From Lithospermum erythrorhizon (lineage: Eukaryota > Streptophyta > Magnoliopsida > Boraginales > Boraginaceae), in contig JADFUC010001895.1 in assembly GCA_019722365.1 (NCBI GenBank), forward strand, positions 372,001 to 436,000: a stretch of 64,000 nt of DNA. Direction: 5' to 3'. Positions within the stretch are counted from its first letter, which is position 1. Each line of letters opens with the position of its first letter. Under the pieces are notes generated by a model that saw only the letters and a program-made list of their open reading frames with translations, ran no database searches and was not told the origin of the DNA. The position numbers and the translations under genes were made by a program. This document shows positions 47,847 through 59,305 of this stretch, in pieces.

Positions 47847-50800
47847 TGGTGAGAAGAAGAGTTGAAGAATTTGATGAATTTTTCGAGGAAGAAGAACCCG
47901 AACCATTTTGGAGAGAAGGAGTCCCTTTTTCCGAAGAATGCGGTAAAGTTTTGAACCAAAATTCTCAAAATTTGTTGTCTGATTATGCTTGTGGGGGTGA
48001 TTCTTGATTTGGGTACTTATCGCTTAACATGCATTTACATGGAGGTCAAGCGAGTTCTTGTGATAAAGCTGAGGGCTAATGGAAGGTTTAGGAAGATGGG
48101 TTCACATCGTGTATATTCAGGTGGTTGGGTCGCGGCTACTCGGACGCTCTTGTGAGGGGTAAGTGACTTCAGCGATCATATGGTTGATGTATCGTTGAGG
48201 CAGATGGGGTGACGGGGTTGTTTTTTTTGTTTCTGAAGCACATGCATTAACTTTAGATGATGGGTTAGTTCACGTAGAACCTGATGAGATGTGGATGATA
48301 TGATTATTTGAAATTTAAAGGGGTTAGAGAAATAGGAATGTTTGTTACCCACCCTAGTCGAAAGCTTGCTAAGAGCTTGCTTTTAGGTGAGATTTATGCC
48401 GATGTAAGGAGTAAGTGGCCTAAAGCTACATTGAGGGAAATTAATGATGAAGTGGCGAAGTTGCTCGGTTTTAAAGAGAGTTGCAGTATGGATGTTGGGA
48501 GTAGTGTTGGAGGTGTGAAGCGTGCCGTGGTACCACATGAAGAAGAGAGAGTTCAGGAGGAGAGGGTTGAAGAAGAGAGAGTTCAAGAGGAGAGGGTTGA
48601 GGGGGTCAGGAAATGGTTGCTGACAATGTTGAAGTTCAGGGACTGGATGATGTCGAAGTGGAAGTTTAGGGGCTTGAAGAAGATAGAGGTGAGGGGATGG
48701 ATGATTTCATGGAAGACAATAATATTTGAAGATTATAGTCATGATAATAGAGATTTTATGAGAATACAATTTTGGTGAGGGCTACGAGCCTATAGAGAAG
48801 CAATTGAACAGTGAACCCAGCAGAACTTCTGTTGAGATAGAGGGTGGATGCTACGGATGAGGATCAAATGTTGGATGATTTGGAAGTCTTGGATGACATT
48901 GGGCGATTCGGGTATTCATTGTGAGCACTCACGACCCGGTTGTTTGAGTTGAGTGGTGAGGAAGATGATGGGGAAGAGGAGGTGACTACTTACGCAGTCC
49001 TAGAAGAACACAAAGGGTAGAATACAATCATGAGGTTATTTGAAATATTGTGGTAGTCCACAACATGAAAGTTGGAGATTACGAAGATTTAAACTTGACT
49101 AATAATTAGAGATGCAGCAGTTAGGACAAAGAAGCTCTTGAAGTTTGTAAAGAATGACTAGAGAGAAATGCGTGTGAAATATATGCGAGAGGATTGTCTT
49201 TGTGTTACGTTTCCTGATTGGCAGGAGTCGAAGGATCTATCAAAAATTAAGACAATGTTTGGGACCATGCACATTGGACTTCGGCAGAAAATACGTGCCG
49301 TTTACGTGAAGTGCTGGCGAAAGAAATATGTGAACAAGGTTCGAAGACAACCAAAAATATCATTGAAGTCTTTTATTGGTGATATCTATGACGACCTCAA
49401 AGTGGAGATAGGTACTAGCCTTGCCATCGAGCCCGTCAATGACAGACATCTCTTGTGGTAATGAGAACCCGGCCGGTTTGGTAGACTATGGAGCTATGCA
49501 AAAGAGATGATAGAGCGTCATGCACGAATTCGTATAAATAAATCAACGAAGAAGTAGAAATTCCAGCGAATATATGTGTGTCGGTCCGTTGAAGAGAGCT
49601 TTTGGTTGAGCACATGGCGATTTTATGCCTTGATGGTATTTGTTTTATGAAAAGAGACATTGAGGTCAAATATTAGTTGTTGTGGGTCTTGATGCTGACA
49701 ACGGCATATATCCAATTGCATGGGCGGTTGTTGAAGTGGAGAATACTGATTCGTGGACTTGGTTCGTGCGTCTGTTGAAAGAAGATCTGGCGATGGAGCT
49801 TGAACGACTCTGGTGCCAATAGTGACCGGCGGAGGTAAGCCCCTATCTGTCCCGAACTTTGGTCCTCAAACTTTGGTCCACCGACTTTGAAGCTCATGCT
49901 TTGGTCCTAAACTTTGTTCCTGCACCTTTTTAGTGGTACGCGCAAATCTCGATGTTCTGGGGGGGTCTTGAAATGGTCGTAATTAACGAAATTGCACGAT
50001 CGAGAGAGCGGATTGTGTCAAACACCTTCACGCGAATTGGAGTAAAAGATTCCAGGAAAATCCTTGAAGAATATGATGTGGAAGTGTGCCAGGGCGGCTA
50101 ATGAACCGTATTTTGAGATAAGGTATGACTAAAGAGAATGTATTTGTCGATGGATATAGGCGCTCCATTTTATTGATCAAGAAAATGAGTCGAAGATGGG
50201 CGTTCATTTTGGAAGAAACAACCGAGTTGGTGTCATGGGCCGAGGCATTAACTTCATCGTCAAGCGAGGACCAGCCAATTATCCACGATCTTGAACCTGA
50301 TTTATCACACTATCATAACTCGGATAATAGAGGAGCGTGAAAAGAAGTTGAAGTGTAAGGGTCCAGTGGGTCCAAGGATTGATGAAGTGTTGGAGCGCAG
50401 GGAAGAAAAGATACATGATTTCATTGTTGGGGACTTTCGGATCCCAAGGTGCAGTCGAGTTCAACCGCTTTGTTTGTTGACATTGAAGAAGAATTAACTC
50501 GTGTGGCTTGTATGGCGGTTAGGAGGCACGCATGCCTGAGTTTGTGTGTACAAGGATCAAAGAACAAAGATTCAGGAAATTATATTTGCAAAGATTACCC
50601 GATTGAGCACTTGGTTCACTATTTATAATCACTTCCTTAAACCATTGTGAGGTCTATGTTACGGACAAATAACACATATCCGCCCCGTACTTGACTTGAA
50701 ATAAAGTCCTTCGGGAAGGCCTAAAGATCTTTGAAAAGGATCTTTTGCCGAGGAAAGAGAAGAAGTGACAAGTGGTGAAAAGAAACCATCTAAGAAGGTG

Positions 50801-51032
50801 AAAAGCAGGCTGCCACATTCAAGGCCTCGCGGAAGGGGTTGTCATGCATTGCAAAATCTGTGGTGTTATTGGACATAATGCGAGGACTTGTCCAAGGAAA
50901 CTTGTGGATGGAGATCGAAACATCCGGGCAAGAGATGTGGCGCCAAGTTATTTCCCACTGACTGCAACTCTGACCTCAAAGAGCAAGAAAAAGAAGATTG
51001 GAGAGTCCTCTTCCCGACTACTGACATCCGAG
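47847..51032 (+). pseudogene. MULE (Mutator-like) transposase, broken
   Basis: Successive frames carry parts of a plant MULE transposase in the right order. An acidic N-terminus MVRRRVEEFDEFFEEEEPEP starts at 47847. The MuDR-type segment KGVREIGMFVTHPS is near 48320. The region MRVKYMREDCLC...YVNKVRRQPKISLKSFIGDI lies at 49168-49400, and the DDE core block VVGLDADNGIYPIAWAVVEV at about 49681-49740. A zinc knuckle CKICGVIGHNARTC (CX2CX4HX4C) sits at 50847-50888. Many stops and frameshifts separate these. An in-frame VQEERVEEER repeat occurs at 48548-48600. The family moves DNA by cut and paste with long terminal inverted repeats; I could not identify such ends here. Confidence 0.8.
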
Positions 51033-52947
51033 TAGAAGTAGATGTAGAATAGGTTGGAGGCGGATCTATTTTTGTGTTTAGAGGCAGATCTGTTTATTGT
51101 GGCCTCTTTACTCTTTTTGTGGACTTAAATGTATTAAATATGTGGTAGGTGAAGCTTTTGATAGCACTTTATTGGTTATGTAAATGGTCAATTGGGCATT
51201 TTTATTACATTCATCGAAGCTTGTTTAATGGAATCTTGTCTGTCTCACTGCTTTTTGTTATTTTTTTTTGCTTTTATTTGTCGATGTTTTCTGCTTGTAT
51301 AATGTGTATGCCATATAGTACGTAGATTTATTGTTAGGGGCTATAGTGCGAGGAGTTTCTTTCTCATGCTCGATTGTAGGTAAAAAACAAAACACGAAAA
51401 TCAACAAAATACATTCATTCGTGATTAACCATGTCTGAGATAATATTCGAACCCGTTCAACATCAAAATATATTACAGCAAAATATAAACATCATAATAG
51501 AATCCTACCATATGATCCACAATATGATAAGGTTGGAAATTCACTTATGACCCCTTGATTGCGATTGCAAGTTGGACTCGCAAAACCAAACAATAAAAAT
51601 ATTACAATTAAGACAAGCCGTAAAGCATAATTTTAACTTTTTCCGACTTTCTCCAAACATAACCGTAGCAGTCGGCCGAGAGGAGATCTGAGGTTATCGA
51701 AACTGACTCCCAATCGGCGCTGATAACTTTCGTCTGCCCGCGTCGGCGAACATTCTTGGGATTAGCCTGCGTGAAGCTTCGCATTTCAACCGACATATTT
51801 CCCTTTTGACGTCTAATAATTTGGTTGTGTGGCCCCGTGAAGATGACCTTAGTTTCTTCGATTTTTTTAATTTGGGGTTTTCTAATTTTTAGGGTTCTTT
51901 CGGCTGTTGTGGAGTCGACAATGGGATCAAGAGAGATTTTAATAGGCAAAAGTTTAATTATGTGTAATTACTAATGTACCTACATTTAATAGATAAAATT
52001 ACTAAATTATAAAAGCCGCTGTGAAAGCCAGAGCGATTGAGATGGGTGGAGTGCGATAGTGTCAGGTGTGCCCGGGGAACTGACAACGATAGTTGTAGTG
52101 CTCGGACAAGAACAAATAGTTAAGGGACCACATAAAAAATTAAACGATAGTTCAGGAGCCTCTCGGCCAAAAGTCTAAATTTTGACTGACCACAATATCT
52201 TTTCTTATTTATCTCACATTTTGGCCTCTTTCTGCCACATGCCCGTCCATGACCACTCCTGCTTGCGCCGCTAAACCCCAGCACAATTACCGGCGAGCGC
52301 GCGCGCATCGCACCATGCCGCCCCAAAAAACACGCCCAGCAGGCCCGCGCTGGCTTCGATTACTTCACCGATGGGTCGAAACCCCGTAAAGCTTCAAATT
52401 GAAATTGTAATTTTTGCCAGCAAATCCGACGAAACTTCTTTTCCGATCAAACAAAACAACATCGACTTTGGATTTTTTTTTTGATTTGTGGGTATTGATG
52501 AAGTTTATTTTTAGATGTTACCGCGCAGGTTTGTTTGAGTTTTTAGTGCGGCGACTTCGTATCCGCAAAATTCTGGCAGCTCGAGCATCCACAAAATTCT
52601 GGCCGGCTAAAAATTACACGAAATCAGCGTCGAGAAAATTCCCAAAATGGTGAAAATGGTGAAGAAAAGCTCGTAGCATTGTTTCGTCATGAGAAGAGGG
52701 TAAGTTGTTTTGTTGTTTTTGTTGTTTGTTGATTTTATTTCCACTTAGAAAACCAAATTTGCGATTCACATTAAATCTAAGACCAAATTCGATTAAAATG
52801 GGGCCTTATATTGTTTTGTTTGATGTTATTAAATCAGATAGAATAGGGCCAAGGGAGACAGGACCGATCTGTAACGATAAAAACAGGGCCCAGGTAAAAT
52901 AAGCGATAGTTGAGCCACAGAGATAAACGTATGAGATAGTATAGGGG
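51033..52947. other. Transposon-flank sequence with unassigned open frames
   Basis: Contains a minus-strand open frame at 51949-51608 (113 codons, basic, no recognisable domain) and a locally GC-rich patch near 52255-52350 (GGCGAGCGCGCGCGCATCGC). Neither can be linked to a known family. It may belong to the MULE or to another decayed element. Confidence 0.35.
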
Positions 52948-54978
52948 GCAAAATGCGAATTAGCCAAATTTTTTTGCAAACTACCAAACTTTTCATGGAA
53001 AATATTAAAATACGCCGAGTTATTTTTACTATAACTTTATTCTCTTAACTGTAACTTATAACCATAACAAGCTTTTCTCTCTCTAAAATTCAATATTCTA
53101 AAACACTCGTTTCTTAGACCAAATTTTTTGAAATGGAAGCTACAAACATCTTCTCTATATAGGTAAAATAAAATAATAATTTTTGCTATGTTTTTCCTCC
53201 ATTTTCGAACTTATTAAAAAGCAAAAAATTGGGTTCCTAAAACCTTTATTTTTATCTCAGATTTTCTTGAATCGAGAAGCTATATAAATATTCTTTATAT
53301 GTGTAAAAATCGAAATCAATAGATTTTTATGTATTTTTAAATTTAGGGATTTTGTAAAAAAAAATAATGGGTTTGTTATGTTTTAGATTTTTTGGGGTTT
53401 TTTGATAATATTATCTTAGTTAACTGATTATTTGTTAATTTTTTAATGTTTTATTTGATTTGCTTATGGGTTTGTTTAAAAAATGTGATTTTTTCGAACA
53501 AAATGGCTATGATTTGTGTATTTTAATTAAAAATGGGTTGAATTTGTTGTTTTTTAGCGACAAACTTACATTTTTGTGTAATGGATTTTGTTGTGAGAGC
53601 ATTACAGTATCGTGCATTTCGATATACTGATTATACGCCATTATACAATAGTATGCTTGATTATAATGTATTATAGTCATGTATAATGATGTATTGGGGC
53701 GTATATTGTATTTCAGTCGAGTGTGATATATTACCATTCGTATGAGCTCATAGTATTTTTTTATTATGCAGTGCATAAAGAGAGATGTTCAAGAGATCAA
53801 AAAACATTATAGGGAAGATGAAATAATACTCCGTGTTAGAATATACAATTTACAATTGAACTATATGAATAATAGTTTGTCGTTAACATTTTGATGTAAT
53901 TTTTCCTTGATGTAACATTACCGTGTAATATTTGATATTAACCAAGTATTAACGTTTCTACTCAATTTTAAAATATGTAATATGATTACATTTACAAAAT
54001 GAAATTACAATTTTCAATACATAATTGTTTAGTTCCTAAGTGTCGAAGGCGTCAATCAATTTCCATTCTTTAGTATTTCCTTGCCTACGTTTGTCCCTTT
54101 GATTTTCAACAATTTAAATTCCACTCACTTTGTTACCAAAAATATGTACATTAAAAGAGTATTATTATATTAGTTATCTTTGATATAAAGAGTTGAGTAT
54201 CGGGCTTCGATTAAAATTCGATACGCATCAAATACATTGTTACCTTCTGATGTACATATAGAATAGTGAGATATATTGTAGTATAGTGATGTATAGTGGT
54301 GTATCTTGAGGGTATGATGTTTGTAATGTTCTCACTTCTCACAACAAAATCCATTACACAAAATGCTAGTCTGTCAAGAAAAAACAACAAATTCAACGCA
54401 TTTTAATAGAAAAATACACAACCAAAGTAATCATATTCATTTTGTTAGAAAAATCATAATTTTTGAACAAATCCATAAGGAAATCAAATAGAAACATGCA
54501 TAAATTAATAAATAATTGAATAACTATGAATAAAATTATAGAAAAATCGAAAACCTATGAGCCCTGATTATTTTTACAAAATCCCTAAATTCGGAAAAAA
54601 AATGCATCAAAAAATAGGATTTATTTAGATTCTTACTATATAAAGAACATTTATAGTTCGGAGCCAACTCGGCAGCATGAATGTTTAGGGCAATTTGCTT
54701 TCAAGGATTAAGCAGAGAAAAAAAGCAAAAATCATTGATTTGGTTGCTACTATGAATACACAGCCAGCCTAATATTTGATCTGGAAAAAGAATGATGTTA
54801 CAAAATATTGAATTTTAGAAAAAAAAAAGTAGGTTGAAGAGGAGAAAGAATAAGAAGAAGAAGAAAAAGAGAAGAGGCAGAAGAAAGAAAAATAACTCGA
54901 GTGTATTTTAGTATTTTAACATAAAAAATGTGATAGTTTACAAAAAAAAATTATAAAATATATTAGATTTTAAAAGTG
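52948..54978. mobile_element. 2-kb element with long terminal inverted repeats (foldback/MULE-like)
   Basis: The left arm (about 52960-53620) and right arm (about 54310-54965) are inverted copies of each other. Outer match: ATTTTTTTGCAAACTACCA on the left, and ATTTTTTTTTGTAAACTATCA when the right end is inverted. Inner match: TTTAGGGATTTTGTAAAAA and GTGTAATGGATTTTGTTGTGAGA on both. The centre has GTATAATG/TGTATT-rich degenerate repeats and no protein. Long terminal repeats of this size fit non-autonomous MULEs or foldback elements. Exact ends and a target duplication were not resolved. Confidence 0.8.
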
Positions 54979-56676
54979 AATGAATTGTGGTAATACTTTA
55001 AATTTCTCATTAGATTCATCTCGATTATATTACATGCAAGAAGATTCTCCTAAAACTTGATAGGAATTTGGATCCACTCCTTCAGTCATTGTGCAATGAT
55101 AGCCGAATAAAGTAGAATCTCTTTGTAAAAGTGCTACAAAATATCATGGTATGTTTGGCTTGACTATTACCTTCCTTTAATAAAACTCATACAGTATTAA
55201 TTTTTTAACAACTTATACCATTTTAAAAATAATCTGAGTTAAATGAAAAAATAGCCATGCAATGTTTATAACAATGTCACAAAATATTGTAGTAAGAGTA
55301 TGTAATACTACTAATGTTGGTATGTTTATATGAACTGTGAGCACACATGTGATATCGAGTAGGAATATTGAGTAGGAATAAAGATTCGTAGGTAAAAATG
55401 CTTCATCTTCCTTCTTTACCAAACGCTAGCTTAAAGAGTTAGGAATAAAGATTCTGCACAAAGAAAAAGACAACTCGTCTTCCTGAACATGACCTGTCTC
55501 ATTCACTTCTTTCCAGAAGTATCTCTTATGCTTAATCCTCACAGAACCTTTTCTTTATGTTTAATCCTCATAGAACTATACTCCAAACTCTTGTAATTAA
55601 TTGCATTTTGTATTTAAAGTACACAATCTTTACATGTGTATCAAGAAAGGACATAGCATGATCAGTCAAATTATAATAATTCGGAGTTCAGTTTCACCGT
55701 ATTTGATAGGATGATTATGTCGTGGGCGGATTGAGTTTAAATGTAAATGGTAAGCTTATTTCATTAATAGTAATATTATTATGAAGAAATTTAACTGTAG
55801 GTGATTAAATTGATTTCTTTCATGTAAGTCAATCGGCAAAAAAAATGAAATCATTCGTTTCTTGAAGAGTTATTAGTGCAAAGAATAATCGGGGAGATCA
55901 ACATTGATTAGGAAACTGCGAAATTTGGATTAATTGTTATGTTTAGACATCCAGTTATAAAATATTCAATCAAAATGTTGTACACCATTTGGATTATTTA
56001 TTTCATCTTTCGGTATCACTTTTTCTTTTAATTATTTTTGTTGGCGTGATTTTTCATTAGTTACAAAATAAAATTGGCATCACAAAAAAGGGTTAAATAT
56101 ATGTATGTCTCCACTAATTCAATTGTATTGGTAGTAATTACGTTTATGAATAAATATCGATAAATCGATTTAAATCCAAAAAAATAGTGGCGTCTAAAAA
56201 AAGGGTTAAATATATATATATATATATATGTAATGTATTTTTGCAAAAATAATCTATAACAATTGTCTTTGTTATACAAAATAATGTTAATATGAAATAT
56301 AATGAAGTATTAATTGTGAAGTCACAAAGTAATTGAGGAAGTCAATTAGTCGAAAGGACTCGAGATGGTATGTAGCTAGGGGCCTTAATTGGCATTTATA
56401 ATAAAAGCTGAGGAGCAGTATGTCATTCACCCTATAAAATATCAATCTTTGTTTACAGGTCTATTATGTCAAATATTTTAATGACACTTGCATATAATTG
56501 AATAAATTAAAATGTCTCATTACAATACCTACGGTTATTAATTATTGTGAAGTTATAGATAACGTTTGCATTTCACTCTTGGTCAATTCGAAAATAAGCT
56601 TCGTGTTATCTCAGATGTCAAGTTGTTGGGTACTATTTGATACTCTTATCTCATTTAGTCGGAAGACTCGTAAGAG
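54979..56676. other. Intergenic upstream of PIP1
   Basis: AT-rich non-coding sequence. AAAAAGGGTTAAATATAT occurs twice, at about 56087 and 56201, and the second copy runs into a TA microsatellite (56213-56229). No gene is seen. Confidence 0.45.
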
Positions 56677-56786
56677 CTATTATAACATTTTTATATATTC
56701 ATGTATTCTCTTGTACTGATATGCCCTTTAGGACTATTGTGACATTTTCATATATTCATGTATTCTAGTACTGATATGCCCTTTAG
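56677..56786. repeat. 57-bp tandem duplication in the PIP1 upstream region
   Basis: CTATTATAACATTTTTATAT... (56677-56732) and CTATTGTGACATTTTCATAT... (56734-56786) share ATATTCATGTATTCT and GTACTGATATGCCCTTTAG. It lies about 70-180 bp upstream of the TATA box and so could duplicate a promoter element. Confidence 0.85.
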
Positions 56787-56853
56787 ATTAACTTAAGAGC
56801 AGAAATTAAAATATTATAATGAATGTTCACTGTTACTATGTAACTTGTTCCTC

Positions 56854-56860
56854 TATATAA
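56854..56860 (+). promoter_or_regulatory. TATA box of PIP1
   Basis: TATATAA in CCTCTATATAAACAAGC, 88 bp before the start codon, followed by a C-rich start region. A leader of about 60 nt is expected. Confidence 0.75.
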
Positions 56861-56947
56861 ACAAGCACCCCCTTCTGCAGCATTATTAGAGTTTCAATTA
56901 ACCAAGCAACTCTTGCAGTTTCTTGAAGAGATAGTAAAGGGAGAAAA

Positions 56948-58766
56948 ATGGAAGGCAGAGAAGAGGATGTTAAGTTGGGAGCAAACAAGTTTGCAGAGAG
57001 GCAACCATTGGGAACCTCAGCACAAACAAAGGACTACAAGGAACCCCCAGCAGCACCATTGTTTGAGGCTGGTGAAATAAAGTCATGGTCTTTCTGGAGA
57101 GCTGGAATTGCAGAGTTCATGGCTACTTTCTTGTTCCTTTACATCACTATCTTGACTGTCATGGGGGTTTCAAGGTCTCCCAGTAAGTGTGCCTCTGTTG
57201 GTATCCAAGGGATTGCTTGGTCTTTTGGTGGTATGATATTTGCTCTTGTTTACTGCACTGCTGGTATCTCAGGTATACAATTTCTTTCTCCTTCTTTGAC
57301 TTATATATTTTTTGGTTGTTATACAATATATTCGGGCACTACTATTTCCAAAGCATCATACATTGATTTTTCAAGGATATTTCCAAGGGATAAACACACT
57401 TATGCCTTGGAAATAGGCTTGGCCAATATATTCCCAGTTATAATTATTGTATCTGGAAAAGCTTATGCTTTACCATTCTTGTTCAGTATTTTGGATATGT
57501 TGTGCAAAATGTGAAGTTTTTGCTTAGGTGTATGTTATATTTATTATACTTTGGAAGTATAAAAAATACTAACACTTTTTTTTGTTAGCACAATGTCATT
57601 ATTGGTTTATTCCACTGCAACACTGTATGTTCCTTCTGAGATTGCACTGAAACTAGCTAGAACGTACTATTGTCTATTAACATAGCAGAAGCAATGTGGG
57701 ATGTTGATTGTATAATTGATGTAATGTCATCGTAGAAGCTGGTGTCTTGTCTGTTTGAACATCATGCACAGTCTATGTATAGTTCTTATATGAAGTGAGT
57801 GGAACTTTAATTGTAAGATGCCTCCAATTCTGTTTCACATTACTATCGAACCAATTAATTTATTACAGTTATTGCTCGGTTTAAGTCTTGGATTTGCAGT
57901 CTTGTTACTCTTGTAACTATTATGAAGTGTACCCTGTACTGAGTATTCTGATTTTTGATGACCAGGCGGACACATAAATCCTGCTGTGACATTTGGTTTG
58001 TTTCTTGCAAGGAAATTGTCCCTAACCAGGGCGGTTTTCTACGTAGTAATGCAATGCCTCGGTGCTATCTGTGGTGCCGGTGTTGTCAAGGGCTTCCAAT
58101 CATCACCATATCAGGCTAATGGCGGAGGGGCCAATGTTGTAAACCATGGTTACACAAAGGGTGATGGTCTTGGAGCTGAGATTATTGGAACGTTTGTCCT
58201 AGTTTACACCGTCTTTTCTGCTACAGATGCCAAAAGAAATGCCCGAGACTCTCATCTCCCAGTGAGTATTCAATGTACCAAAATGGATATCAGAATGTCA
58301 AATACGAAGTGAACCTTGCCATATACTGAAGGACTTTATCTTTTCCCTTTTCTTTAACACTTTTATCCTTGAAGACTAGTGAATTTTGTATATCCTTGCC
58401 CTAACATTTTCCTCCTGTAAAACATTGCAGATTTTGGCTCCTCTTCCAATTGGGTTCGCTGTATTTTTGGTTCATTTGGCATCAATCCCTATCACAGCAA
58501 CTGGCATCAATCCCGCACGCAGTCTTGGAGCTGCAATAATCTACAACAGGGATCACGCTTGGGATGATCATGTAAGACAACTCCAATACCCTCATCAAGT
58601 CGTCTCTCGCTCTTTATCCTTTCATTTCAGTTACTTCTTTAGATAAATAATCTGTGGTTTTTCATGTCAGTGGATTTTCTGGGTAGGACCTTTCATTGGA
58701 GCTGCACTTGCCGCCTTGTATCACCAGGTTATCATCAGAGCCATCCCATTCAAAAGTGGAGGCTAA
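56948..58766 (+). CDS. PIP1: PIP1-type plasma-membrane aquaporin
   Basis: Channel for water and small neutral solutes in the plasma membrane; PIP1 proteins usually act together with PIP2 partners. Exons: 56948-57272, 57966-58261, 58431-58571, 58671-58766 (858 nt, 285 aa; PIP1s are about 286). This is the standard four-exon plant PIP structure. Six membrane helices are expected. The two pore motifs are HINPAVT (NPA 113-115) and GINPARS (NPA 234-236). The long N-terminus ([20 protein letters not shown]) and the short C-terminal tail (AIPFKSGG) mark PIP1 rather than PIP2. The gating histidine of loop D is kept (DSHLP, H205). Intron 1 is 693 bp. Every key residue looks intact. Confidence 0.96.
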
Positions 58767-58920
58767 GTTTGCTTGTTATCAGAGCCATCCCATGCAATAT
58801 TATCATGTCTTATTTAATATTCTAAGTTGGATTTGGAAGTGTGAGTATTATGCTTGATTTATGTAAACAAACTACTGAATGTTATGAACTTTAATTGCCA
58901 TCCCTTTGGCCCAATCTATA

Positions 58921-59000
58921 ATCAATTAAAACACGAGTCATAACAAAAATTAAAATACGTATCAATTAAAACACGAGTCATAACAAAAATTAAAATACGA
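58921..59000. repeat. Two tandem 40-bp units downstream of PIP1
   Basis: ATCAATTAAAACACGAGTCA followed by TAACAAAAATTAAAATACG is present at 58921-58960 and 58961-59000 with one mismatch at the end. Such a near-perfect copy suggests a recent event. Confidence 0.9.
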
Positions 59001-59160
59001 GCCTTATCGAGAGATGTATAATATGTTAACCATATAGCCTTTAATTGAACGTAACATGTGGAATTGTGGATGCATGTGCAGCTGTTATTTTACAATTAAT
59101 GAAACATATGGTTGCATTTATCAAATCCTACGAAATACTCTAATTAATGGCCTTCAAGGT

Positions 59161-59305
59161 TAATACTCTAATTAATAGAGTAGGCGATTATACTTTGAAA
59201 TACTCTAATTAATAGTAGACGATTATACTTTTAAGTGATCAAATAAGAACTTATATTTTTCAAGGTGGTCAAAGGGTCACTTTGAAAAAGTATAATCGTC
59301 TGCCG
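59161..59305. repeat. Local inverted and direct repeats
   Basis: GTAGACGATTATACTTTT (about 59215-59232) pairs with AAAAGTATAATCGTCTGC (about 59286-59303) to give an 18-bp stem with a ~55-bp loop. A related direct copy, GTAGGCGATTATACTTTGAAATACTCTAATTAATAG, precedes it. Possibly the end of a small MITE. Confidence 0.7.

Noticed and set aside
51608..51949. 113-codon minus-strand open frame
   Set aside because: Basic, without any recognised domain, promoter or splice context; it lies in transposon-rich sequence and is noted only as unassigned.
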